From positions 65,620-127,750 of the forward strand of contig NZ_JAUYFA010000058.1 of the NCBI RefSeq assembly GCF_030691135.1: a DNA stretch of 62,131 bases. Direction: 5' to 3'. Below are positions 53,743-62,131 of the stretch, one piece after another. The position numbers were made by a program, and so were the translations under genes. The first letter of the stretch is position 1, and each line of letters begins with the position of its first letter. The notes beneath the pieces are model-generated. The model was not told where the DNA came from. It did no database searches and worked only from the letters and a program-made list of their open reading frames with translations. This DNA is from Phreatobacter sp. GTDB taxonomy: Bacteria; Pseudomonadota; Alphaproteobacteria; Rhizobiales; Phreatobacteraceae.

Positions 53743-54654
53743 TCACGCCTCGAGCCGCAGGCCTGATCGTCCCGCATGGTCCTGCACGAACTGCCAGGCC
53801 ACCCGTCCGGAGCGCGAGCCGCGGGTGGTGGCCCATTCGAGGGCTTCCGCACGCAACTGGTCGGCGTCCGTCGTCAGCCCGAAATGTTCCGCATAGCCCG
53901 AGACCATGGCGAGATACTCATCCTGGCTGCATTTGTGGAAACCGAGCCAGAGGCCGAATCGGTCCGACAGCGAGACCTTTTCCTCGACGGCTTCGCCCGG
54001 ATTGATGGAGGTCGAACGCTCGTTCTCCATCATGTCGCGCGGCAGCAGGTGGCGGCGGTTCGACGTCGCATAGAAGATGACGTTGTCAGGCCGCCCCTCG
54101 ATGCCGCCTTCGAGCACCGCCTTCAGCGACTTGTAGGACGTATCGTCGTGGTCGAAGGACAGGTCGTCGCAGAAGACGATGAAGCGGTAGGTGCTGCCGC
54201 GCACCATGGCCATCAGTTGCGGCAGGCTCTCGATATCCTCGCGGTGAATCTCGACGAGTTTCAGGATGGCGCTGTGCCCGGCCTTCGCCAGGTCGGCGTT
54301 GACGGTCGCGTGCGCTGCCTTGACCAGTGACGACTTGCCCATGCCGCGGGCTCCCCAGAGCAGGGCGTTGTTGGCCGGCAAGCCTTCGGTGAAGCGGCGG
54401 GTGTTCTCGATCAGCGTGTCGCGTGCCCGGTCGATGCCGCGCAACAGCACCATCTCGACGCGGTTCACCCGCGCCACCGGATCGAGCCGGGGACCGAGCG
54501 GGTTCCACACGAAGGCGTCGGCCGCCGTGAGGTCAGCGGCCTTCGCGGCGGGCGGTGCGAGCCGCTCCAGCGCGGCTGCGATCCGGTGCAGCGCATCGAG
54601 GGTAAGAGGATCGGACAACGGCGTTTCTCCGGCGTGATTTTCCGTCCCATGCAC
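53743..54654 (-). CDS. DUF815 family AAA ATPase
   Basis: The 303-residue protein belongs to DUF815, cytoplasmic P-loop ATPases of unknown role. The Walker A is WGARGMGKSSLV (about 99-110), Walker B FCDDLSFDHDD (about 160-170), and the ATSNRRHLLPRDM segment with the arginines of the sensor region follows. Length is typical. The start ATG at 54654 has only a weak GGGG site; a slightly later start is possible. It is divergent from yajC and convergent with the LysM/M23 gene. This position beside yajC-secD recurs in my memory of alphaproteobacterial genomes but does not define a function. Confidence 0.88.
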   Translation of the reverse strand: MHGTENHAGETPLSDPLTLDALHRIAAALERLAPPAAKAADLTAADAFVWNPLGPRLDPVARVNRVEMVLLRGIDRARDTLIENTRRFTEGLPANNALLWGARGMGKSSLVKAAHATVNADLAKAGHSAILKLVEIHREDIESLPQLMAMVRGSTYRFIVFCDDLSFDHDDTSYKSLKAVLEGGIEGRPDNVIFYATSNRRHLLPRDMMENERSTSINPGEAVEEKVSLSDRFGLWLGFHKCSQDEYLAMVSGYAEHFGLTTDADQLRAEALEWATTRGSRSGRVAWQFVQDHAGRSGLRLEA

Positions 54655-54751
54655 CAGCCCCGCACATGAGGCAATGAGACCACTGGAAAGAAAGTCACGC
54701 AGGGCTTACATGGCTGCTCGCCCTCAGGTCGTGGCTCGCGCGACGGCGTCG

Positions 54752-54779
54752 TTGCAATCGACGCCTTGCTGGCTATAGT
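54752..54779 (+). promoter_or_regulatory. yajC-secD-secF promoter
   Basis: TTGCAA at 54752-54757 and TATAGT at 54774-54779 are spaced by 16 bases. Transcription would start near 54786, giving a 5' leader of about 55 bases with AAGAGG before the yajC ATG. This is a good match to the housekeeping promoter. Confidence 0.6.
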
Positions 54780-54839
54780 CCGCGCCAAAATCCCGTCCCG
54801 TCGCGCTTCCGCGGTCGGAACTCCCCAAGAGGATCTCTC

Positions 54840-55169
54840 ATGTTCATCACCCCGGCCTACGCTCAGACCGGTGCGGGCGGCACCAACGACATCCTGATGT
54901 CGATGCTGCCCTTCATTCTGATCTTCATCATCATGTATTTCCTGATTCTGCGCCCCCAGCAGCGCAAGGTGAAGACGCACCAGGAAATGATCGGGAACCT
55001 GCGCCGCGGCGACCAGGTGACGCTGTCAGGGGGAGTGATCGGTCGCATCACCAAGGTGATCGACGATACGACCATCGAGCTTGAGATAGCTGATAATGTG
55101 CGGATTCGCGCTGCCAAGCAGTTCGTCTCCGACCTCCGCTCCAAGAGCGAACCCGCCGACGAGAAGTGA
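54840..55169 (+). CDS. yajC: preprotein translocase subunit YajC
   Basis: YajC is a small inner-membrane partner of SecDF. The 109-residue protein has one membrane helix (about 18-40) with the typical YFLILRPQQRK exit, then a cytoplasmic domain with GDQVTLSGGVIGRI. The ATG follows AAGAGG. It is 45 bases upstream of secD in a yajC-secD-secF operon. Confidence 0.96.
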   Translation: MFITPAYAQTGAGGTNDILMSMLPFILIFIIMYFLILRPQQRKVKTHQEMIGNLRRGDQVTLSGGVIGRITKVIDDTTIELEIADNVRIRAAKQFVSDLRSKSEPADEK

Positions 55170-55214
55170 CGCATCAGGCCGCGCCAGCGGCCGGCCTCCG
55201 AGGATAACTGACCG

Positions 55215-56831
55215 ATGCTGAGCTTCACGCGCTGGAAGGCGACACTGATTCTGATGGCCGTGTTCGCCACCATGCTGCTGGCGGTGCCGAACGTCATGCC
55301 GCAATCCTGGGTGGACAAGCTCCCGCGGGCTCTGCGCACGCACATGACGCTGGGCCTGGACCTCCAGGGCGGCGTCCATCTGATGCTGCAGGTCGATTCG
55401 GACGAGGTTCGCCGCTCCATGCTGGAGAACCTGCGCGACGATGTGCGCCGCGTGCTCCGCGACTCACGTCTGCAGGTTCAGAACCTCGGTTTCCAGGGCA
55501 ATTCCGTTGTGGTTCGCCTGCGCGAGGGCCAGAACAACGAGCTCGCCCTGACCGAGTTGCGGAAGCTCCCGCAGTTGATCGGTGGCGCGTTCTCGACCTC
55601 CGGCCAGTATGATTTCGAGGTCTCCCGTCAGGGCGACAGTTTTGTGGTCGCGGCGACCGATGCCGGTACGCGCGACAAGATTTCGCGCGCCGTCACTCAA
55701 TCCATCGAGGTGGTGCGCCGGCGCATCGACCAGCTCGGCACCACCGAACCGGTCATCCAGCGCCAGGGCATCGACCGGATCCTGTTGCAGGTTCCCGGCG
55801 AGCGCGACCCGCAGCGGCTGAAGGCCATCATTGGCCAGACCGCCAAGCTCGAATTCCGCATGGTCGATCAGTCTGTCACGCCGGAGCAGGCGCTTGCCGG
55901 GCGCCCCCCGGCCGACAGCGTCATCCTCTACGAGGAGGTCAAGGAAGGGAACCGCGTCGTCCAGCAGGTTCCCTATGTCATCCAGCGGCGTATCATCGTC
56001 TCGGGTGAGGAGCTCGTGGATGCGCAGGCCGCCTTCAACGCCCAGCAGGCCGAATGGGTGGTGAACTTCCGCTTCAATTCCTCCGGCGGCCGCAAATTCG
56101 CCCAGGCGACCACCGAGAACGTCAACCGGCCCTTCGCCATCATCCTCGACAACAAGGTCGTTTCGGCACCCGTAATCCGCGAGCCGATTCTCGGCGGCTC
56201 CGGCCAGATTTCCGGCCGGTTCACGGCTGAGAGTTCGGCCAATCTGGCCCTGCTGCTGCGCGCCGGTGCGCTGCCCGCGCCGCTCACTGTCGTGGAGGAA
56301 CGCACCGTCGGCGCGTCCCTCGGCCAGGATTCCATTACATCGGGCACACAGGCCGCCATCATCGGCTCGATCTTCGTGCTGATCTATATCTTCGCGACCT
56401 ACGGCCTCTTCGGCCTGTTCGCCAACCTCGCGGTCATCGTCAACGTGGTGATGATGTTCGGGCTCCTCAGCCTGCTCGGCGCGACGCTGACGCTGCCGGG
56501 GATCGCCGGCATCGTGCTGACCGTGGGCATGGCGGTGGATTCGAACGTGCTCATCTTCGAACGCATCCGCGAGGAGGTGCGTTCGGGCCGCAGTGTCATC
56601 GCCTCCATCGACGGCGGTTTCACCAAGGCGATGGGCACGATCATGGACGCCAACATCACGCAGTTGCTGACCTCCATCATCCTGTTCTATCTCGGGACGG
56701 GTCCGGTGAAGGGATTTGCGCTGACCCTCGGCCTCGGCATCATCACCACGATGTTTACCGCCATCACCTTCACACGCTATCTGGTCGTCATCTGGCTGCG
56801 CGTGTTCAAGCCGGCACGGATTCCGATGTGA
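55215..56831 (+). CDS. secD: protein translocase subunit SecD
   Basis: SecD with SecF uses the proton gradient to pull preproteins through SecYEG. The 538-residue protein has the first membrane helix (about 10-28), the LGLDLQGGVHL motif, a large periplasmic P1 region (about 45-350) and five further helices in the C-terminal part, with GMAVDSNVLIFERIREE at the family motif. Length is normal. It follows yajC and is followed 25 bases on by secF. Confidence 0.97.
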   Translation: MLSFTRWKATLILMAVFATMLLAVPNVMPQSWVDKLPRALRTHMTLGLDLQGGVHLMLQVDSDEVRRSMLENLRDDVRRVLRDSRLQVQNLGFQGNSVVVRLREGQNNELALTELRKLPQLIGGAFSTSGQYDFEVSRQGDSFVVAATDAGTRDKISRAVTQSIEVVRRRIDQLGTTEPVIQRQGIDRILLQVPGERDPQRLKAIIGQTAKLEFRMVDQSVTPEQALAGRPPADSVILYEEVKEGNRVVQQVPYVIQRRIIVSGEELVDAQAAFNAQQAEWVVNFRFNSSGGRKFAQATTENVNRPFAIILDNKVVSAPVIREPILGGSGQISGRFTAESSANLALLLRAGALPAPLTVVEERTVGASLGQDSITSGTQAAIIGSIFVLIYIFATYGLFGLFANLAVIVNVVMMFGLLSLLGATLTLPGIAGIVLTVGMAVDSNVLIFERIREEVRSGRSVIASIDGGFTKAMGTIMDANITQLLTSIILFYLGTGPVKGFALTLGLGIITTMFTAITFTRYLVVIWLRVFKPARIPM

Positions 56832-56856
56832 TCCGGGCGACTGGGAGAGTTCCGCC

Positions 56857-57819
56857 GTGCGCCTGCTGAGACTGATTCCGGACGATACTTCCGTCCCATT
56901 CATGAAATTTCGGCCGTTCGCCTTTGGGCTGTCGGCCCTGATCTCGATCGCCACCATCATCGGCTTTCTGACCATCGGTCTGAATATCGGCATCGACTTC
57001 AAGGGCGGCACGCTGGTCGAACTTCAGACCAAACAGGGCAATGCCAACATTTCCGAGCTGCGCACCCGGCTGCAGGGCGCCAATGTCGGTGATGTCCAGT
57101 TGCAGGAGTTCGGCGGCCCCAATCTCGTGATGCTGCGCTACGGCGAACAGCCCGGCGGCGAGCCCGGCCAACAGGCGGCTCTACGGCGCGTGCGTGCGCT
57201 GATCGACGCCGATTTCGAGGTGCGGCGCACCGAGGTGGTGGGTCCGACCGTCTCCGCCGAGCTGGTGCAGATGTCCGTCGTCGGCGTCATCCTCTCCATC
57301 CTCGCGGTGCTGATCTATCTCTGGATCCGGTTCGAATGGCAGTTCGCCGTCGGTGCCATGATCGCGACGCTGCACGACGTCATGGCGATCATCGCGTTCT
57401 ATGTCTTCACCCAAGCCGACTTCGACATCACATCGATCGCCTCCGTCCTGACCATCATCGGCTATTCCCTCAACGACACGGTCGTCGTCTTCGACCGCAT
57501 CCGGGAGATGATGCGAAAACACAAACGGATGCCCGTCGCCGAACTGCTCGACATCGCGATCAATTCCACCCTGTCGCGCACCACCATCACCGCGACGACG
57601 ACCTTCCTCGCACTGCTCGGCCTGTTCTTCTTCGGCGGCGAGGTCATCCAGGGCTTCACCGCCTCGATGCTGGTCGGCGTCATCGTCGGCACCTATTCGT
57701 CGATCTTCATCGCCGCGCCGATTCTGATCTATCTCGGCCTGCGCGAGGGCGGCTTCGGCGCCGTCCGTTCCGACGCCGGCGAGGATGGTGACGGCGCGTC
57801 GGGCAAGGCCAAGGTGTGA
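56857..57819 (+). CDS. secF: protein translocase subunit SecF
   Basis: SecF is the partner of SecD. The 320-residue protein has six membrane helices, NIGIDFKGGTLVEL after the first, and GYSLNDTVVVFDRIRE in the fourth. The start is GTG at 56857 with GGGAG upstream. A short low-complexity tail (EDGDGASGKAKV) follows the last helix. The next gene starts one base after its stop. Confidence 0.96.
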   Translation: MRLLRLIPDDTSVPFMKFRPFAFGLSALISIATIIGFLTIGLNIGIDFKGGTLVELQTKQGNANISELRTRLQGANVGDVQLQEFGGPNLVMLRYGEQPGGEPGQQAALRRVRALIDADFEVRRTEVVGPTVSAELVQMSVVGVILSILAVLIYLWIRFEWQFAVGAMIATLHDVMAIIAFYVFTQADFDITSIASVLTIIGYSLNDTVVVFDRIREMMRKHKRMPVAELLDIAINSTLSRTTITATTTFLALLGLFFFGGEVIQGFTASMLVGVIVGTYSSIFIAAPILIYLGLREGGFGAVRSDAGEDGDGASGKAKV

Positions 57820-57820
57820 C

Positions 57821-58219
57821 GTGCCGCGAGGAGAACCGCTTCAGGTTCTGCACGAGGGTTTCGTTCCCGGACGCTTCGCCATCGACGCCTATGGGCGTGG
57901 CGGCTTCCGCTTCGCCGAGATGAGCCACCGCGGCTCGATCCTCGCCCTGCCGTCGGGCGTCCACGCCTGGCCGGTCGAGGAGGGCGCGGGCTTCAAACCC
58001 GCCGACTTCGCAACGGTTGTCGCCGAGCGCGACGCCATCGACGTGCTGCTGCTCGGCACGGGGGCAGAGCCGAGGGCGATCGACGATGCCATTCGCTGGG
58101 TGCTTCGCGAAGCGGGGATCGGGCTGGACGTGATGCCGACGGGCGCCGCCGCGCGCACCTACAACATCATGCTGGGCGAGAACCGCCGCGTGGCCGCCGC
58201 CCTGATCGCAGTCGGGTGA
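57821..58219 (+). CDS. Mth938-like domain protein (NDUFAF3-like)
   Basis: The 132-residue protein is a single Mth938-like (DUF498) domain, homologous to human NDUFAF3, a complex I assembly factor whose bacterial relatives are known to sit beside secDF. Segments FRFAEMSHRGSILALPSG, DVLLLGTG and GAAARTYNIMLGENRRVAAALIAVG fit the family. I set a GTG start at 57821, one base after the secF stop, because upstream frame codons belong to secF. It overlaps the next gene. Confidence 0.88.
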   Translation: MPRGEPLQVLHEGFVPGRFAIDAYGRGGFRFAEMSHRGSILALPSGVHAWPVEEGAGFKPADFATVVAERDAIDVLLLGTGAEPRAIDDAIRWVLREAGIGLDVMPTGAAARTYNIMLGENRRVAAALIAVG

Positions 58220-58230
58220 CGGGAAAGCCG

Positions 58231-59103
58231 ATGGCGACGCTCCCGCCCGCCGCGGCGCTCGCCGCCTCCTATGCCCATTGCGACGACATGGTGCGGCAGG
58301 GCGACAAGGATCGCTGGCTCGCCGCCCTCTTCGCGCCCGCCGACAGACGCGCCGATCTCATGGCGCTCCATGCGTTCAATCTCGAGATCGCCTCGGTCCG
58401 AGAACGTGTCTCGGACCCCTTGCCCGGCGAGGTGCGGCTGCAATGGTGGCGGGACGTGCTGACCGGCGAGGGCAGGGGCGACGTCATGGCCCATCCCGTG
58501 GCGGGCGCGCTGCTCGACGTCGTCGGCCGCCACAATCTCCCGATCAAGCCCCTGATCGACCTGATCGATGCGCGGGTCTTCGATCTCTACGACGATCCGA
58601 TGCCGTCGACGGCCGATCTGGAGGGCTATTGCGGCGAGACCAGTGCCGCGCTGATGCAGATGGCGGCGTTGATCCTCGCGGAGGGCGACGATCCCCGCAC
58701 CGCCGATCTCGCCGGCCATGCCGGCATGGCCTATGCCGTTACCGGTCTCGTGCGGTCATTCGCCCTGCATGCGTCGCGAGGCCAGGTCTTCGTCCCCGCC
58801 GAACTGCTGGCCGCCGAGGGGCTGGGCCGCGACGATGTCGTGACGGGCAGGGACTCGCCTGCCATGCGGCGCGCGCGGCAGGGGATGATCGCCCTGGCGC
58901 GCCGGCACCAGCAGGCAGCGGAGGCTTTGATCCGAACCGCCGACCGGCGGACCCGGGCGGCCTTCGTGCCGCTGGCGACGGTCCTGCCGCGCCTCAGGCG
59001 TCTGGAACGCCACGAAGAGCCCTTCGCGCCGCCCCCGGAAGTGCCCCAGTGGCGGTTGCAATGGGCGATGTGGCGCTGGTCGGGGCGCTTCGGGCGCGGC
59101 TGA
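58231..59103 (+). CDS. squalene/phytoene synthase-fold protein (NDUFAF6-like)
   Basis: The 290-residue protein has the trans-isoprenyl diphosphate synthase head-to-head fold, with SYAHCDDMVRQGDKDRW, ALHAFNLEIASV, VRLQWWRD and YCGETSAALMQMAA. The Asp-rich DxxxD motifs needed for catalysis are missing: the first position reads FNLEIASV. This is what is seen in NDUFAF6, a complex I assembly factor, rather than in carotenoid enzymes. The ATG at 58231 follows GGGAAAG; a GTG at 58216 overlapping the previous stop is an alternative. It follows the NDUFAF3-like gene directly. Confidence 0.88.
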   Translation: MATLPPAAALAASYAHCDDMVRQGDKDRWLAALFAPADRRADLMALHAFNLEIASVRERVSDPLPGEVRLQWWRDVLTGEGRGDVMAHPVAGALLDVVGRHNLPIKPLIDLIDARVFDLYDDPMPSTADLEGYCGETSAALMQMAALILAEGDDPRTADLAGHAGMAYAVTGLVRSFALHASRGQVFVPAELLAAEGLGRDDVVTGRDSPAMRRARQGMIALARRHQQAAEALIRTADRRTRAAFVPLATVLPRLRRLERHEEPFAPPPEVPQWRLQWAMWRWSGRFGRG

Positions 59104-59108
59104 AGGGC

Positions 59109-59273
59109 TCAGCGGCCGTCGGCGACCTGACGGGCGATGTACTCGATCTCGCCGCGCTGGAAGCCGAGGTCGGCGAGGGCACGGTCGTCGAGCTGCGTCA
59201 GTTCCTCGCGGGTGCGCAGATAGACGAGCTGAGCCTTGATACGGGCGACGAGGGCGTTGAAAAGATACAGCAT
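59109..59273 (-). CDS. DUF1127 domain-containing small protein
   Basis: The 54-residue protein ends in the DUF1127 module: ELTQLDDRALADLGFQRGEIEYIARQ. Short DUF1127 proteins in Agrobacterium and Rhodobacter affect RNA turnover, phosphate and stress behaviour, and some bind RNA. The ATG at 59273 is preceded by AGGA at a somewhat long distance. Its stop lies 5 bases from the convergent NDUFAF6-like gene. Confidence 0.88.
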   Translation of the reverse strand: MLYLFNALVARIKAQLVYLRTREELTQLDDRALADLGFQRGEIEYIARQVADGR

Positions 59274-59412
59274 GACACGAATTCCTGAGGCTGACGGGGC
59301 GGTTCCGCCCGCGTCCATTGCCCGTTAGATAGTCATTATGCTGCACCTGCGAGATGAGAAATTGTGCACCGCAGCTATGCGATAGGCACATGTGATCATT
59401 AACGAAGTGCGA

Positions 59413-60690
59413 TCAGGCGAGGAGCCGGGCGGCAAAGAACACGGCGGCGCCCGCCGTCAGGGCGACGGCGGACGCCCCGGCGAACATGCCGCCGAAGCGC
59501 CATGCGCCGAGCATCAGCGCGTAGCCGGCCTTCGCGACCGTGTTGCTGGTCACCGCGACGATCATCGCGATCGACGCGACCTCCGCGGACAGGCCGTTGC
59601 CGAACAGGCCGGCGACCGTGATCACCGGCGCGTCCACGTCGGCGAGGCCGGTGATCGCGGACACGGCGATGGCGCCGGCGTCACCGAACCAGGCGGCCGC
59701 GGCGCGGGTCGCGAAGGCGATCGCCGTCAGCAGGATCGCCATCTGGAGCACCTGTTTCAGGTCGAACGGATTGGCCGATTCGGTCGCGACATGGCCCTCG
59801 TCATCGCGCCGCGCCAGCCAGAAGGCCGCCGCTGCCATGACGAGTCCCGTAGCGGCGAGCGGGGGGGCGACGGTCGGCAGGAGTGCTGGCGCCAGCACGA
59901 GCACGAGCAGGGCGGTGCGCCCGTAGGAGACGACCCCGGCACCGAGCGCACCGGCGACGAGCCGGTCGGTTTCACCGGCCTCGATCGAACGGCGGGCATT
60001 GGTGACGGTCGTGGCCGTGGACGACAGGAGACCTCCGACGGCGCCGGCCACGAGCTCACCGTTGCGCTCGCCGAGCAGCTTCACCGCGACGTAACCGGCG
60101 AAGGAAATGGCCGCGACGAGGATGGCCAGGGTCCAGATCCGCGCCGGTGAAACGCCCCCGAACGGCCCGACATTGTCGGTCGGCACGAGCGGCAGGACGA
60201 CGAAGGTCATGGCGAGCAGCACGATCGCCGAGCGCAGTTCGGCGGAAGTCAGCGCCTCGACGAAACGATGCAGCGCCTCGCGTGCCGCGAGGATCGCGAC
60301 CAGTACGACACCGGCGGCGCCGGCGAGGCGCATGTCTCCGAGCACCGCCAGGCTGCCGAGGGCGAAGGTCACCATGCCGACGACGGCGGAGGTGACGCTG
60401 TAGGAATTCTCGCTCCTGTGTTCCTGATACTGGAAGAACGAGAAGACGGCGGCGAAAGCCACGAACACCCCGACGACGACGATGCCGCCGGGCCCTCCGC
60501 CGGTCCCCCGGAGGGCGAATTCGAGCGCTCCGGCGATGCCGCCGAGCATGCCGACGAGCGTATAGGTCCGCAGGCCGGCCGTGCGCTGGCCGTCGTCCTC
60601 ACCGCGCTCGCGCCAGTGACGTTCGGCTCCGACCAGCGCGCCGACGGCCAGGGCGACGCCGAGCCGCTGCGCGAGTTCCAGTTCCGTCAT
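59413..60690 (-). CDS. MgtC/SapB and DUF4010 family membrane protein
   Basis: The 425-residue protein has about twelve hydrophobic helices in two halves. The N-terminal half (about 1-145) is MgtC/SapB-like, with VGALVGAERHWRER and RTYTLVGMLGG. The C-terminal half (about 180-425) is DUF4010-like, with GGLLSSTATTVTNARRS and TNTVAK-type TSNTVAKAGYA segments. Function is unknown; MgtC-type domains regulate F-ATPase or magnesium in other bacteria. The start ATG is at 60690. It lies 53 bases downstream of... the uvrA end on the same strand, so read-through from uvrA is possible. Confidence 0.88.
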   Translation of the reverse strand: MTELELAQRLGVALAVGALVGAERHWRERGEDDGQRTAGLRTYTLVGMLGGIAGALEFALRGTGGGPGGIVVVGVFVAFAAVFSFFQYQEHRSENSYSVTSAVVGMVTFALGSLAVLGDMRLAGAAGVVLVAILAAREALHRFVEALTSAELRSAIVLLAMTFVVLPLVPTDNVGPFGGVSPARIWTLAILVAAISFAGYVAVKLLGERNGELVAGAVGGLLSSTATTVTNARRSIEAGETDRLVAGALGAGVVSYGRTALLVLVLAPALLPTVAPPLAATGLVMAAAAFWLARRDDEGHVATESANPFDLKQVLQMAILLTAIAFATRAAAAWFGDAGAIAVSAITGLADVDAPVITVAGLFGNGLSAEVASIAMIVAVTSNTVAKAGYALMLGAWRFGGMFAGASAVALTAGAAVFFAARLLA

Positions 60691-60740
60691 GGTCGTCCAA
60701 TGCCCCCTCCCGCACCTGCCGGGTTGGCACGGCGCGGCAC

Positions 60741-62131
<1,391 letters not shown>

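Noticed and set aside
58231-59103. Carotenoid or hopanoid synthase
   Set aside because: The Asp-rich catalytic motifs are missing and the neighbour is an NDUFAF3-like gene; no other isoprenoid gene is nearby.

Overview
The window reads as chromosomal core plus one accessory polysaccharide region from a GC-rich alphaproteobacterium, most likely of the order Hyphomicrobiales. The evidence is the gene order: separated carB and carA, yqeY divergent from carA, ybjN-proC-tetR-csaA, ilvE divergent from a MarR/OmpR-type (PetP/PetR-like) pair, and serS-surE-pcm-LysM/M23-yajC-secD-secF followed by two homologues of mitochondrial complex I assembly factors. A cluster of GANTC (CcrM) sites fits the same group. 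I cannot name the genus. There is no prophage, insertion sequence, CRISPR array or replication origin that I can support.

Layout. 1-8.4 kb: carB, greA, two small exported proteins, a DUF6644-like membrane protein, yqeY and carA. carB has a terminator-like hairpin in its leader; carA has a well-spaced promoter placed so close to the ATG that the transcript may be leaderless. 8.4-14.6 kb: an RlpA-like protein, a metallo-hydrolase, MsrP, SemiSWEET, a DUF486 protein, a methyltransferase and a PQQ-type sugar dehydrogenase. 14.8-25 kb: an EF-G-like GTPase with an altered catalytic motif, ybjN-proC-tetR-csaA, ilvE, a MarR regulator and an orphan response regulator, a TMEM43-like protein and a quinone oxidoreductase.

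25.1-37.3 kb is an exopolysaccharide locus of the Wzx/Wzy type in alternating strand blocks: a GH10 glycosidase coupled to a flippase, a GT92-like transferase, a WecG/TagA transferase, a chain-length regulator, a polysaccharide deacetylase, a GT2, an O-antigen-ligase-type polymerase, a GT-B transferase and the initiating polyprenyl glycosylphosphotransferase. No outer-membrane export channel is present. Next to it, 37.5-45.0 kb holds a tight minus-strand operon: carrier protein, acyl-CoA dehydrogenase-like flavoprotein, amino acid:carrier-protein ligase, DUF1839 protein, a GH2-type glycosidase and a double alpha/beta hydrolase. This is the best candidate for a poorly described system. I propose that it charges an amino acid onto the carrier protein, possibly oxidises it, and transfers it to an acceptor that could be the neighbouring polysaccharide.

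45.6-62.1 kb is housekeeping again: tRNA-Met, a Pr6Pr membrane protein, PmtA-like methyltransferase, mnmA, a DUF1045 protein, serS-surE-pcm, a LysM/M23 lipoprotein, a DUF815 ATPase, yajC-secD-secF, NDUFAF3- and NDUFAF6-like proteins, a DUF1127 protein, an MgtC-family membrane protein, and the 3' end of uvrA running off the right edge.
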